From the NCBI RefSeq assembly GCF_018866325.1, contig NZ_CP076457.1:434001-498000 (forward strand): DNA of 64,000 nt, in the 5' to 3' direction. Position numbers and translations under genes: made by a program. The notes below the pieces were generated by a model. That model was not told the origin of the DNA. It worked only from the letters and a program-made list of their open reading frames with translations, and searched no databases. Every line of letters starts with the position of its first letter. The first letter of the stretch is position 1. Positions 35,586-43,591 of this stretch are shown one piece after another. This DNA comes from Streptomyces sp. YPW6. Lineage in GTDB: Bacteria; Actinomycetota; Actinomycetes; Streptomycetales; Streptomycetaceae.

Positions 35586-36146
35586 ATGCTGCCGGTCGTG
35601 CACGGATCACGCATCGCGCGGCTCACGGCGGCCGCCGCGCTTCTCTGGCTGACAGCGGTACCGCTGCCCGCGACCGCCGACAACTGCGCGGTGGCCTCCA
35701 TCGGGCAGGACGGGGGCGGCTCCTCGGTCACCGTGGCGGGCGACGGGGGCTGCGCGGCGGTCTCCGGACCGGAGCCTCCTCCCCCACCGCCACCTCCACC
35801 ACCGTCGCCCCCGCCGAAACCGGCCCCTCCGCCCCCGCCGCCCCCTCCACCGCCACCACCACCGCCCGTTGCGGCAGAACCACCACCTCCACCACCGCCC
35901 CCGGCGCCGCCGCCCCCTCCCCCTCCTCCCGCTCCGCCTCCCGCGCCGCCTCCGAAGCCCTCGCCCCCACCGAAGCCCCCGGTGCGGACCGAGCCGCCCG
36001 AGTCCCGGCCCGTCGCGCTGCCGACGTACCGCAAACCGGCCCGCAAGAGGCCGCGGAGCGGGCCGTCCCTGGTGTCGCTGACGCTGCTCATCACCGCCCC
36101 GGCGGTGTTCGCCGTTGCCGTCCTGCGGCCGCGGTCATCCCGCTGA
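35586..36146 (+). CDS. Polyproline-rich exported membrane protein
   Basis: A 186-residue protein. A signal peptide (SRIARLTAAAALLWLTAVPLPATA) is followed by a short domain with two cysteines, then about 75 residues almost entirely proline with occasional Ala, Ser, Lys and Glu (blocks at about 64-94 and 98-130), and a C-terminal transmembrane helix (SLVSLTLLITAPAVFAVAV) with an Arg tail. It should span the cell wall as a polyproline rod anchored in the membrane. Translation will depend on EF-P. The function is unknown. The next gene starts 13 bases later and is probably co-transcribed. The start is uncertain; a GTG four codons in is possible. Confidence 0.75.
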   Translation: MLPVVHGSRIARLTAAAALLWLTAVPLPATADNCAVASIGQDGGGSSVTVAGDGGCAAVSGPEPPPPPPPPPPSPPPKPAPPPPPPPPPPPPPPVAAEPPPPPPPPAPPPPPPPPAPPPAPPPKPSPPPKPPVRTEPPESRPVALPTYRKPARKRPRSGPSLVSLTLLITAPAVFAVAVLRPRSSR

Positions 36147-36159
36147 CCAGGAGAGATGC

Positions 36160-36924
36160 ATGTCCGAATGGCTCGTTCTGAGCATTGCCATGGCGTCCGC
36201 CTGCGCGGTCGTCCTCATGATCGTCGTCCTGAACCACCGGCGGGTCGGGGATGACGACGACCCCTCCGAGACCCCCGACGTCATGGAGTACATGACGATG
36301 ATGATCGGCGTGGTCTACGCGATCGTCCTGGGGCTCGCCATCGCCGGGGTATGGGAGGGGCGCAGCGCCGCCCAGGAGTCCGTACGCATCGAGGCGCAGG
36401 CGCTGCACGAGGTGCAGGCGCGGGCGTCCGTCTATCCGGCGGAGGTCCGCGACCGCATCCGGGCGGACGTCGACGCCTATGTCAGTCATGTCGTCACCGA
36501 CGAGTGGAAGGTGATGTCGGAGCGGAACACGCTCACCGAGCGCGGCACCGAACTGCTGGAGAAGGTGCGGGCGGACGTCACCGGCTACGAGCCGAAGACC
36601 GACCATGAGGGGCAGGCCTACCAGCCGCTGGTCGACCAGGTCGCGACGGCGGACGACGCCCGCAGCGCACGGGGGCAGAACGCCGGGGCGACGATGCCCG
36701 GGGTGGTCTGGTTCGGGCTGATCATCGGGGCGCTGGTGACGGTGGGGCTGATCTTCACGCTCCAGATCCGCAGAACGTTCCGCGAGCTGCTGCTGGCGGG
36801 CCTGTTCAGTGCGCTGATCGCCTTCCTGCTCTTCCTGATCTGGGATTTCGACGCGCCCTTCGGCCGGGGCATCTCGGCCACCGCCGACCCCTTCGTCGAC
36901 ATGTTCCCCGGCATCACCCGCTGA
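36160..36924 (+). CDS. DUF4239 membrane protein
   Basis: A 254-residue integral membrane protein. Two N-terminal helices (SEWLVLSIAMASACAVVLMIVV and TMMIGVVYAIVLGLAIAGVW) are followed by a cytosolic or extracellular alpha-helical region of about 110 residues, then two C-terminal helices (PGVVWFGLIIGALVTVGLIF and LLLAGLFSALIAFLLFLIW). This layout is the bestrophin-like DUF4239 family. AGGAGAG precedes the ATG. It follows the polyproline gene closely, suggesting one envelope-related unit. Ion-channel activity is possible but unproven. Confidence 0.87.
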   Translation: MSEWLVLSIAMASACAVVLMIVVLNHRRVGDDDDPSETPDVMEYMTMMIGVVYAIVLGLAIAGVWEGRSAAQESVRIEAQALHEVQARASVYPAEVRDRIRADVDAYVSHVVTDEWKVMSERNTLTERGTELLEKVRADVTGYEPKTDHEGQAYQPLVDQVATADDARSARGQNAGATMPGVVWFGLIIGALVTVGLIFTLQIRRTFRELLLAGLFSALIAFLLFLIWDFDAPFGRGISATADPFVDMFPGITR

Positions 36925-36930
36925 CCCCCG

Positions 36931-36960
36931 CTCCCCCGGCCGGTGCGCCGGTCGGGGGAG
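36931..36960 (+). terminator. Hairpin terminator after the DUF4239 gene
   Basis: Thirteen-base arms (36931-36943 and 36948-36960) with one G-T pair and a TGCG loop, starting seven bases after the stop. Confidence 0.75.
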
Positions 36961-37095
36961 CGCGTGACCCATTCGCCGGACCCCGATCGCGGGCCGGGAG
37001 CACCCCTCCTAGCGTGTCGGGCATCGAGGTGCATTTTTCCTGCTATGTGGAAATCGGTTCCGCAGCTGCCCCTCGGGGAACCCGGAGGATCCACC

Positions 37096-37659
37096 ATGCG
37101 CGCGATACGTGTCGCACCGTTCGCCCTGCTCGGCGCCGGTGCCCTGACACTCCTCGCCCCGTCCGCCGCCTTCGCCGCGCCGGACGGGGCCTCCAGCACG
37201 TTCAATCCGACGATCACTCCCTCGGTCATCGCCCCGGGCGGCCGGGTCACGCTCGGCGCCGGTGGCTGCACGGGCGAGACGACGGTGAGCTCGGGCATCT
37301 TCGACACCACCACGATCCCGAGCGGCAGCACGACGGCGACCGCCACCGTGGACAGCGACGCACGCAGGGGCGCCGTCTACGCGGTGACGTTCACCTGCGG
37401 CTCCACCGGCACCTCCCGCAACGTCAACCTCACCATCACCAGCGGCGCGACGAGCACCCCCACCCCCACCCCGACGCCCACCACGGTCCCGACCGCCAGC
37501 TCGACGGCGCTCGTGCCGGGCGGCGTGCGCGGCGGCCTCGGCGGCAGCTCCGGCACCACCGACACGGTGGAGGTCGCCGCGGGCGGGGCCCTGGTGGTCG
37601 CGGCGGCCTCCGGCGCGCTCTACTTCGCACGTCGCCGCAACGCCGACCGCCGCCACTGA
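37096..37659 (+). CDS. Exported, C-terminally anchored small surface protein with GGLGGS tail
   Basis: A 187-residue protein. Signal peptide MRAIRVAPFALLGAGALTLL with A-F-A-A cleavage near residue 28. The Ig-like domain reads PTITPSVIAPGGRVTL and GGCTGETTVSS with one cysteine pair. A Thr/Pro spacer (STPTPTPTPTTVPTASS) leads to VRGGLGGSSG, then a hydrophobic helix and the charged end ARRRNADRRH. That layout is a wall-sorting signal, but no LPXTG-type pentapeptide is present. GGAGG precedes the ATG. A paralogue lies convergent downstream and a class F sortase follows, which suggests they act together. Confidence 0.82.
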   Translation: MRAIRVAPFALLGAGALTLLAPSAAFAAPDGASSTFNPTITPSVIAPGGRVTLGAGGCTGETTVSSGIFDTTTIPSGSTTATATVDSDARRGAVYAVTFTCGSTGTSRNVNLTITSGATSTPTPTPTPTTVPTASSTALVPGGVRGGLGGSSGTTDTVEVAAGGALVVAAASGALYFARRRNADRRH

Positions 37660-37682
37660 CGGCGACCGTGCGGCGCACGGCA

Positions 37683-37717
37683 GTCGCCCCGGGTCCTGGT
37701 CCAGGACTCGGGGCGAC
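37683..37717. terminator. Bidirectional hairpin between the two paralogous surface proteins
   Basis: Seventeen-base arms (37683-37699 and 37701-37717) with one G-T mismatch between two convergent stops. Confidence 0.75.
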
Positions 37718-37750
37718 GGGCGTATCGGGCCGGGCGGGAGGTTCGACGCC

Positions 37751-38233
37751 TTAGAACGCCGCATGGCTCGGCCGCCGACGCCGGACGAGGAAGACCGCGC
37801 CGCCGACCGCAGCGGCTGCCACCAGACCGCCGCCGACCTGCATCTCGACGGAGCTCGGGCCCATCGAGCCGCCGAGCCCGCCCTGGGCGCCGTTGCCGGC
37901 GAGCACGGTGAACTTGTGCGTCGCGATCCGGTTGTTGTCACTGCACTTCACGGACAGGTGGTACTGCCCCGGGGTGGCGTTGTCCCGGACCCGGGCGTGG
38001 GCGTAGTTGGTGCCGTCACCCGCGGAGAGGGTGGTCGTCGGGAAGGCGTTCGACCAGACCTTGCCGCCGTGGCCGCAGCCCTGCGCGGTGATCTTCAGCA
38101 TGCCGCCCTGGTGGACGGACTCGGGGTTGACGGCGACGTTGACCGGGCCGTTGGTGGCGGCGGCCATGGGGGCCGCCAGCCCGACGGCCGCGAAAGCGGT
38201 CGCGGTGACCGCGAGGGCGCGTGAAGCACGCAT
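37751..38233 (-). CDS. Exported small surface protein, GGLGGS-tailed paralogue
   Basis: A 160-residue protein. The signal peptide is about 26 residues (MRASRALAVTATAFAAVGL). The domain NVAVNPESVHQGGMLKITAQ, with GCGHGGKVWS and HLSVKCSDNN, parallels the neighbour's cysteine-paired beta domain. The tail is NGAQGGLGGSMGPSSVEM, then a hydrophobic helix (GGGLVAAAAVGGAVFLV) and RRRRPSHAAF. GGAGG lies eight bases before the ATG. It shares the GGLGGS-x-G, acidic residue, GG-L-V-A-A-A arrangement with its convergent neighbour, so the two tails look like one sorting signal. Function unknown. Confidence 0.82.
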   Translation of the reverse strand: MRASRALAVTATAFAAVGLAAPMAAATNGPVNVAVNPESVHQGGMLKITAQGCGHGGKVWSNAFPTTTLSAGDGTNYAHARVRDNATPGQYHLSVKCSDNNRIATHKFTVLAGNGAQGGLGGSMGPSSVEMQVGGGLVAAAAVGGAVFLVRRRRPSHAAF

Positions 38234-38389
38234 CGTGTGAACCTCCAGCGGGAAACGCCCCCGGGGGCTGGTCCCCCGGTGGATCGACGAGAACGTCTCC
38301 CAGGACGAACACTCACCAGTCGGCCGGTGCCTCGCACTTCGGCGTTGCTCCACCTTGATGATGCGACACGCCGTGCGAGAAGCCCGGGA

Positions 38390-38421
38390 TCTGACGGAGT
38401 CGCAGGTCACGGCCCGTCAGA
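38390..38421. promoter_or_regulatory. TCTGACGG inverted repeat upstream of the sortase gene
   Basis: TCTGACGG (38390-38397) and CCGTCAGA (38414-38421) are perfect complements 16 bases apart within the 335-base gap between the surface protein (minus) and the sortase (plus). The gap has no ORF and includes an A/T-rich stretch (ACTTTTATCTGCTCATTAC) just after the repeat, a likely promoter for the sortase. Confidence 0.45.
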
Positions 38422-38568
38422 ACTTTTATCTGCTCATTACTCCGATGGGCAGTCAGCCATCAGGGGCGCCCCCGGGGGCCGGACGCACCGCCACCCGTTC
38501 GCCTCTCCCTGATCGCCGGCCGGACGCGGCGCCCTTAGCGTTCACAGCGTCGCGACGAAGGGAGAACC

Positions 38569-39231
38569 ATGGGCCGGGACTACACCGGGGGCGAGCGGAC
38601 CAGACGGGTGCCATGGGGTGCGATCGCGCTGGTGATGCTCAGCGGCCTCGCCCTCATGCGCAACGGCACGGAGTTCTCGGAGGCGGGCCCGCCGCAGCCC
38701 GCGGCCGCCGCCTCGCTGGATCTGAGCAAGGATCTCCCGGGCCCGCCGGTGGAGGACGAGCCGGTGCAGCCGCTGCCGTACGCCCCGGCCTCCCGGGTGA
38801 AGATCGCCTCCATCGACGTGGACGCGCCGATCATCGACGTCAACCTGGACGCCAACGGGTGGATCGACGCACCGCCCGCCCAGGACCCGAACCTCGCCGG
38901 CTGGTACCAGAACGGCATCGCCCCGGGCCAGCGGGGCACCGCCGTGGTCGTCGGCCATGTCGACAACCTGTCCGGGCCGGCGGTCTTCTACGGCCTCGGA
39001 TCGCTCCAGAAGGGGCACCGCGTCGAGGTCTCCCGCTACGACGGCCGAGTCGGGATCTTCGAGGTGTACGGGGTGGAGGTCTTCGCCAAGAACGACTTCC
39101 CCGGCCCCCGCGTCTACGGCGACACGGGCCACGCGGAACTGCGCGTGATCACCTGCGGCGGGGGCTACTCCAAGGCGGGCGGCTACGACGGCAACGTGGT
39201 GGTCTTCGCCCGGCTCGTCGACACCCGCTGA
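38569..39231 (+). CDS. Class F sortase
   Basis: A 220-residue membrane-anchored transpeptidase. One N-terminal transmembrane helix (PWGAIALVMLSGLALM), a spacer and then the sortase barrel. The catalytic histidine is in VVVGHVDN near residue 127, the cysteine in RVITCGGGY near 193 and the arginine in VVFARLVD near the end. Class F is the actinobacterial type lacking the calcium loops of class A; most anchor proteins with an LPXTG-like motif. AAGGGAGAACC precedes the ATG. Genes for two signal-bearing proteins with sorting-like tails lie just upstream and are candidate substrates. Confidence 0.92.
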   Translation: MGRDYTGGERTRRVPWGAIALVMLSGLALMRNGTEFSEAGPPQPAAAASLDLSKDLPGPPVEDEPVQPLPYAPASRVKIASIDVDAPIIDVNLDANGWIDAPPAQDPNLAGWYQNGIAPGQRGTAVVVGHVDNLSGPAVFYGLGSLQKGHRVEVSRYDGRVGIFEVYGVEVFAKNDFPGPRVYGDTGHAELRVITCGGGYSKAGGYDGNVVVFARLVDTR

Positions 39232-39239
39232 CCGTAAGC

Positions 39240-39288
39240 GTGCGCGGGGTGGTGCCCCGGCGGAGAGCCGGGACGCCACCCCGCGCAC
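39240..39288. terminator. Bidirectional hairpin between sortase and deacetylase genes
   Basis: Twenty-one-base arms (39240-39260 and 39268-39288), two mismatches, seven-base loop, between two convergent stops. Confidence 0.8.
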
Positions 39289-39294
39289 ACGCGC

Positions 39295-40146
39295 TCAGAC
39301 GCGGTGCGGCACCGTGATCCGGTAGCCCTTCTCCAGCAGCCGGGGAAGGTAGCGGCGCAGCGCGGCGACGCTCTGCGAGCGGTCGCCTCCCGCGTCGTGC
39401 GAGAGGACGACGACACCGGGCGCAGCGCCGTCCATAACCCGCCGGACGATGGTGCCGGTCCCCGGCTCCTTCCAGTCGAGGGTGTCCACGGTCCAGGCCA
39501 TCGGCTCCATTCCCAACGCGGCTCCGATCTCGAAGGAGTTGCGGTTCCACGCGCCGTAAGGGGCTCGGTACCACAGCGGCGGAGCGCCGAGCACCCGCTC
39601 CACCACGTCGCTGGTACGCCCCAGTTCGCCGCGGATCGCGGCGCGGGAGAGCTTCGGGATCAGCGGGTGGGACCAGGAGTGGTTGCCCACCACGTGCCCG
39701 TCGTCGGCCATCTCGCGCAGCAGGTCCGGATGGCCCTTGGCCATCTCGCCGCAGACGAAGAACATCGCGCGGACCCCGTGTTCACGTAGAGTGGCCAGGA
39801 CGGCCGGGGTGTACCGCGGGTCGGGGCCGTCGTCGAAGGTGAGGACCATCGCGTGCCCGAGGTCGGGCAGGTGCTCGAAGGGACGGGTGCGCACGGGCGG
39901 CCTGGCCGGTCTGAACCGGGGCGGGGCGCCCGCGGTCATGGGGGTCAGCCGGTACGGGGAGGGCCTGCCCCGTACGTTCGCCGGAGGCCCGGCCGCCGCG
40001 GCGGGCGGGGTGCCCGCGGTGCGGGCGGGGCCGCCGGGCGTCGACGCCGGATCCGCGGCGGCCAGGTGCACGGCGGTGGCGGCGCCGAGGCCAAGAGCGA
40101 TCCTCAGCAGGGTACGGCGCTCGGGGCCGGTGTGATCACGTGTCAT
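39295..40146 (-). CDS. Exported polysaccharide deacetylase (NodB family)
   Basis: A 283-residue secreted enzyme. The N-terminus PERRTLLRIALGLGAATAV looks like a Tat-type signal (twin Arg). After a Pro/Ala linker, the NodB domain shows motif 1 LTFDDGPD (metal Asp), motif 2 HVVGNHSWSHP (metal His), motif 3 YRAPYG and motif 5 VVLSHD. It de-N-acetylates cell-wall or chitin-type glycans. ATG 40146 is chosen for the signal peptide; a GTG 22 codons upstream is possible. It is divergent from the universal stress protein gene and convergent with the sortase. Confidence 0.9.
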   Translation of the reverse strand: MTRDHTGPERRTLLRIALGLGAATAVHLAAADPASTPGGPARTAGTPPAAAAGPPANVRGRPSPYRLTPMTAGAPPRFRPARPPVRTRPFEHLPDLGHAMVLTFDDGPDPRYTPAVLATLREHGVRAMFFVCGEMAKGHPDLLREMADDGHVVGNHSWSHPLIPKLSRAAIRGELGRTSDVVERVLGAPPLWYRAPYGAWNRNSFEIGAALGMEPMAWTVDTLDWKEPGTGTIVRRVMDGAAPGVVVLSHDAGGDRSQSVAALRRYLPRLLEKGYRITVPHRV

Positions 40147-40298
40147 GGCCCACTGCTCGCACGGCGGGAGGCCGACCCCGGCCGCCGACACCGCATGCCG
40201 ACCGTTTTGCACCCGAACGACCCAGTATGACGCTATGCCCCGAGGCCCGCCGACGGCCCGGACTCTCCCGCTCCGGACGAGCCGATAGCCTCGGAGCC

Positions 40299-40760
40299 GT
40301 GACAGAGCAGCAGCCTGATCGTTTCGAACGCGGCACGGACGGCCCGAAGGTGATCGTCGCCGGGCTCGACGGCTCCGACTCGTCGATGCGCGCGGCGGCC
40401 TACGCCGCCGGCCTGGCCCGCCGGCAGAACGCCGTGCTGGCCCTGGTCTACGTCCAGCCGGTCATGACGGCGGGCGCGGCCCTGGGCGTACCGGTCGGCG
40501 ACACGACGGGGGAGGTCGCGGACTCGCTGGCATCGGAGATCCGGGAGGCGACGGAGCGCTTCAAGGACACGTGGGCCGTGCGCTGGGAGTTCCACACCTT
40601 CCGGGGCGACCCCTACAACGGGCTGGTGACGGCGGCCGACGAGCTGAAGGCGGACGCGGTGGTGGTCGGGGCCTCGGAGTCGGCCGGGCACCGCTTCGTC
40701 GGTTCGGTGGCGGTACGTCTGGTGAAGGCGGGGCGCTGGCCGGTCACCGTGGTGCCGTAG
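40299..40760 (+). CDS. Universal stress protein (UspA family)
   Basis: A 153-residue single-domain protein. The Usp fold shows VIVAGLDGSDSSMRAAAYAA, VYVQPVM and the ATP-loop region VVVGASESAGHRFVGSVAVRLV with a GX2GX9G(S/T)-like pattern. It is probably nucleotide-binding and dimeric. Start GTG 40299 with a GGAG upstream. In Streptomyces such proteins accompany stress or dormancy, but nothing next to it narrows the role. It is convergent with the CapA-like lipoprotein. Confidence 0.88.
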   Translation: MTEQQPDRFERGTDGPKVIVAGLDGSDSSMRAAAYAAGLARRQNAVLALVYVQPVMTAGAALGVPVGDTTGEVADSLASEIREATERFKDTWAVRWEFHTFRGDPYNGLVTAADELKADAVVVGASESAGHRFVGSVAVRLVKAGRWPVTVVP

Positions 40761-40777
40761 GACCCCGCCGGCGACCG

Positions 40778-41974
40778 TCACTCACCCATGCGGAGCCCGT
40801 CCCGGTCCGCTCCCCGGCCGAGGACGACGCTGCGGATGCGGTCGCGGACCTCGCGGAGGTGCTCGGCCCCCGCACCGAGGGAGGTGTTGAGGTTGACGGC
40901 GCGCCCGGTGCTGGTGTCGTACCACTGCGGGACGAACTCCGCCTTCGTCACCTTCCAGCGTTCACCGGGTTTCGCGGGCGGCGCGAAGGTGAAGCGGCCC
41001 ATCGAGCTCTGGTTGCCGCGCGGGTCCTGGGCGCCCTCGTAGTTGATCATCGCTCCGGCGATCTGATCGCCCATGCCGTAGACGACCCAGGTCCCGTTGA
41101 CCTTCTCGTACGCCTGGGGCACATGGGCATGGGTGCCGACGACGAGGTCGATGTCGGGGCGGCCCCGGTCCGTGGAGGCCGTGAGCCGCTCGGCGAGTTC
41201 CCGCTGCCGCGCGTCGGGCTCGTCCTGCCATTCGGTGCCCCAGTGCACGGAGAGGACGACGACGTCGGCGCCGGCCCGGCGGGCCGCCCGGGCCTCGTCG
41301 ATGATCTTTCGCTCGTCGGTGACGTTCACCGTCCAGGGCCGGTCGGCGGGGAGCGGGATGTCGTTGGTGCCATAGGTGTACGCGAGGTGGGCGACCTTGG
41401 CCGCGCCCTCCCCCGGGCCGGCGGGCAGGATCGTGGGCCGGGCGGCCTCGGCGGCGCTGCGGGCGGAGCCGGCGTGCCGGATGCCCGCCCCGTCCAGCGC
41501 GTCGAGGGTGCGCCGGACCCCCTCGGCTCCGTCGTCGAGGGTGTGGTTGGAGGCGGTGGAGCAGGAGTCGAACCCGGTGGTGCGCAGGGCCGTGGCGATC
41601 TCGGGGGGCGACTTGAAGCTCGGGTAGCCGGTGTAGGGGCCGCCCTTCTTCCCGTACACGGTCTCCATATGGCAGAACGCCAGGTCCGCGCCGGAGACGA
41701 CCGGGGCGACGCCGGCCAGCATGGGGGCGAAGTCGTAGCCGGCGCCGCCCGCGTCGACGGCGGCCCGGTCGATGACGGAGGAGTGCGGCAGGACGTCGCC
41801 CGCGGCGAGGAGGGTGAACGGGCGGGGTCCCGCGGCGCCCTGGCCGCCCGCTCCCCGGGCGGCGGGCGGCCCTCCCGGCTCGGCCGTCGTGGGCTGCTGC
41901 CCGGTGCAGCCGGCGGCCGCGGCGAGCAGGAGGGCGATGGCGGCCACGGTGCCCGGTCGGATGCGCTGCGTCAT
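40778..41974 (-). CDS. CapA-family lipoprotein (poly-gamma-glutamate synthesis type)
   Basis: A 398-residue lipoprotein. ATG 41974 has GGAG eight bases upstream. The signal peptide ends AAAAGC, the lipidated cysteine near residue 23. The CapA/PgsA-type metallophosphatase fold shows LLAAGDVLPH, CHMETVY, TASNHTLDDGAEG, LSVHWGTEW and VVGTHAHVPQAYE with metal-ligand His and Asp residues. No capB or capC lies nearby, so it is probably not a poly-glutamate system; a phosphatase on envelope polymers is plausible. It is divergent from the ECF sigma gene over a 267-base spacer. Confidence 0.87.
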   Translation of the reverse strand: MTQRIRPGTVAAIALLLAAAAGCTGQQPTTAEPGGPPAARGAGGQGAAGPRPFTLLAAGDVLPHSSVIDRAAVDAGGAGYDFAPMLAGVAPVVSGADLAFCHMETVYGKKGGPYTGYPSFKSPPEIATALRTTGFDSCSTASNHTLDDGAEGVRRTLDALDGAGIRHAGSARSAAEAARPTILPAGPGEGAAKVAHLAYTYGTNDIPLPADRPWTVNVTDERKIIDEARAARRAGADVVVLSVHWGTEWQDEPDARQRELAERLTASTDRGRPDIDLVVGTHAHVPQAYEKVNGTWVVYGMGDQIAGAMINYEGAQDPRGNQSSMGRFTFAPPAKPGERWKVTKAEFVPQWYDTSTGRAVNLNTSLGAGAEHLREVRDRIRSVVLGRGADRDGLRMGE

Positions 41975-42241
41975 CTGCTCGACTCCATGTTCGGATGATT
42001 GCGACCATCCGACTACACATATCGTCATACCGGATAGGCAAGAAGCAGTGCCGCATACCTAGCTGAACTGGCCGTACCGCCCGACCCCGACGGCCCCTCG
42101 ACCGTTCACCGCACCATTCGCCGCACTGAGCGACCGCTCGTCGCACGCATCGGTGCACCGCCTGTTCCCGCGCCGCCGAATGCGTTCGTATACGCCAGTC
42201 GGCAACGCGGCCGTCAGGGACCCCGGCGGGAGAGGACGTTC

Positions 42242-42814
42242 ATGAAGACCACCACGACGACCGACGAACGGACCCTGGCGGAGTTGCAGCGGAACCACGG
42301 TCCCGCCCTGTTCCACTTCCTCCTCGGTCTCACCTTCGGGGACCGGCAGCGCGCCGAGGACCTGGTGCAGGAGACCCTCGTCCGCGCCTGGCAGCACCCC
42401 GAGGCGTTCGACGCTCCCTACGACTCGATGCGGCCCTGGCTGTTCACCGTCGGCCGCCGCCTGGCCATCGACGCGCGCCGCTCGCGCCAGGCCCGCCCCG
42501 TCGAGGTCAGCGACTCGGTACTGGACAGCACCCCGGACGCCCTGGACACCGCGGACCGCGCCGTGCGGACCCTGGACGTCCGGGAGGCGGTCCGCACCCT
42601 CAGCGCCGAGCACCGCGCCGTGCTGGTGCAGATCTACTTCCGCGGGCTGAGCGTCGGCGAGACGGCACAGGTGCTCGGCATCCCGTCGGGCACCGTCAAG
42701 TCCCGTTCGTACTACGCCCTGCGAGTGCTCGCGCGCACGCTGCCGGGCTACTCCCCCAGGTCCTCCGCCCGGAGCAGCGCCAGCAGGGCGGAGGCCTCGG
42801 CCACCTCCACGTAG
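42242..42814 (+). CDS. ECF-type RNA polymerase sigma factor
   Basis: A 190-residue group IV sigma factor. Region 2 is near residues 15-80 (RAEDLVQETLVRAWQHPE, RPWLFTVGRRLAIDARRS) and region 4 near 110-165 (LSAEHRAVLVQIYFRGLSVG, AQVLGIPSGTVKSRSYYAL). The usual sigma ends soon after this; the last 25 residues, SPRSSARSSASRAEASATST, are Ser/Arg/Ala filler. They are encoded across the 3' end of a convergent anti-sigma-like gene. GGGAGAGG precedes the ATG. It probably directs a small stress regulon. Confidence 0.9.
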   Translation: MKTTTTTDERTLAELQRNHGPALFHFLLGLTFGDRQRAEDLVQETLVRAWQHPEAFDAPYDSMRPWLFTVGRRLAIDARRSRQARPVEVSDSVLDSTPDALDTADRAVRTLDVREAVRTLSAEHRAVLVQIYFRGLSVGETAQVLGIPSGTVKSRSYYALRVLARTLPGYSPRSSARSSASRAEASATST

Positions 42815-42945
42815 ACCCGGGCACAGCCGTCGCAGCCCTGGAGGTGACGGGCGACCCGGCACGTCTCCTCGGCGTCCAGGGCGTCCAGGACGTAGGCGCC
42901 CAGCAGCGGGTGCACATGCGGGTCGTCGCCGGGGTCGGCACTCAT
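42748..42945 (-). CDS. Mini zf-HC2 anti-sigma protein, convergent with the sigma gene
   Basis: A 65-residue protein: VHPLLGAYVLDALDAEE, then CRVARHLQGCDGC, which supplies the zinc-binding H-x3-C-x2-C of anti-sigma (ZAS) domains, then a helix VEVAEASALLALLRAEDLGE. It contains only the sigma-binding zinc domain, with no membrane segment. The 3' end overlaps the sigma gene by 67 bases on the opposite strand. The ZAS reading is natural in this frame, so I regard it as the real gene and the sigma's last residues as overlap filler. An anti-sigma role follows from the family; binding to this sigma is inferred. Confidence 0.7.
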   Translation of the reverse strand: MSADPGDDPHVHPLLGAYVLDALDAEETCRVARHLQGCDGCARVYVEVAEASALLALLRAEDLGE

Positions 42946-43057
42946 TCGCAGCCTCGCATCTCCTGGGCGATCCTCCCCTTCTGCCCACGCGGGGCGGCCG
43001 CCCCCGGTTCAATGCTGCGAGAAGCCCGGTACCGAGCAAGGAAAGAGGCGAGACGGG

Positions 43058-43573
43058 ATGCGTCCCGAGGATACGGATGAGGCCGGTGGGAGCGGGCTCC
43101 GGGTGCCGATGACCTGGCTGACCACCGAGTATCTGGCCGACGAGCTGTTACGGACCGGCGATCTGATGGAGCCGACGACGCTGGAGTTCCGGGCGGGGCG
43201 TGACGCCCTCGCGCTGACGATGTTCCTGTGCGAGTTCCCGCGGGACGCGCCCGCCCCGCGGGCCCTGCCCGAACCGCGGGTCGACGAACTGCGCGTGCTC
43301 ACGGCGTACGAGGGCACGTGGCGCAGTTGGGTCTGCGCGCGGCTGGCGGAGTCGCGGCGGTGCGCCGAGAGGGGCGATCCCGACCTGGAGCTGGCCCGGG
43401 AGGCCTGGCGCTGGCTGGAGGAGACCGAACTGCTCGCGGCGGACCTGGACGCGATCGCCCCCGCCCCCCGGGAGGCCGCGGCCGGCCCGGCGGACGACCG
43501 GGAGATCCGGGTCTGGACGCCCGCCTGGCAGTTGGGGCTGCCGCTGGGGCACCTGGCCGTCCACCTGTGCTGA
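43058..43573 (+). CDS. Conserved hypothetical acidic protein with a TTA codon
   Basis: A 171-residue soluble protein beginning MRPEDTDEAGG, with VPMTWLTTEYLADELL and a helical middle (ELAREAWRWLEETELLAADLD). Leucine at codon 31 is TTA (43148-43150), so translation should need bldA, the leucyl-tRNA of development and antibiotic control. The start follows AGGAAAGAGG. No domain or family is recognised. It lies between the anti-sigma gene (divergent) and a LytS-type kinase (convergent). Confidence 0.75.
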   Translation: MRPEDTDEAGGSGLRVPMTWLTTEYLADELLRTGDLMEPTTLEFRAGRDALALTMFLCEFPRDAPAPRALPEPRVDELRVLTAYEGTWRSWVCARLAESRRCAERGDPDLELAREAWRWLEETELLAADLDAIAPAPREAAAGPADDREIRVWTPAWQLGLPLGHLAVHLC

Positions 43574-43591
43574 GCCCCTCGCGGTGCGGGG

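Noticed and set aside
35537..36094. Antisense poly-glycine ORF opposite the polyproline gene.
   Set aside because: It is the necessary complement of CCN codons; the plus frame has a signal peptide and a C-terminal membrane helix.
37436..37490. Short Pro/Thr-type repeat suggestive of a tandem repeat array.
   Set aside because: It is the Thr/Pro spacer of the surface protein, not a DNA repeat family.
42696..42941. Alternative minus frame overlapping the mini anti-sigma gene.
   Set aside because: It lacks the zinc-finger motif; the 42748-42945 frame has a clean HxxxCxxC.
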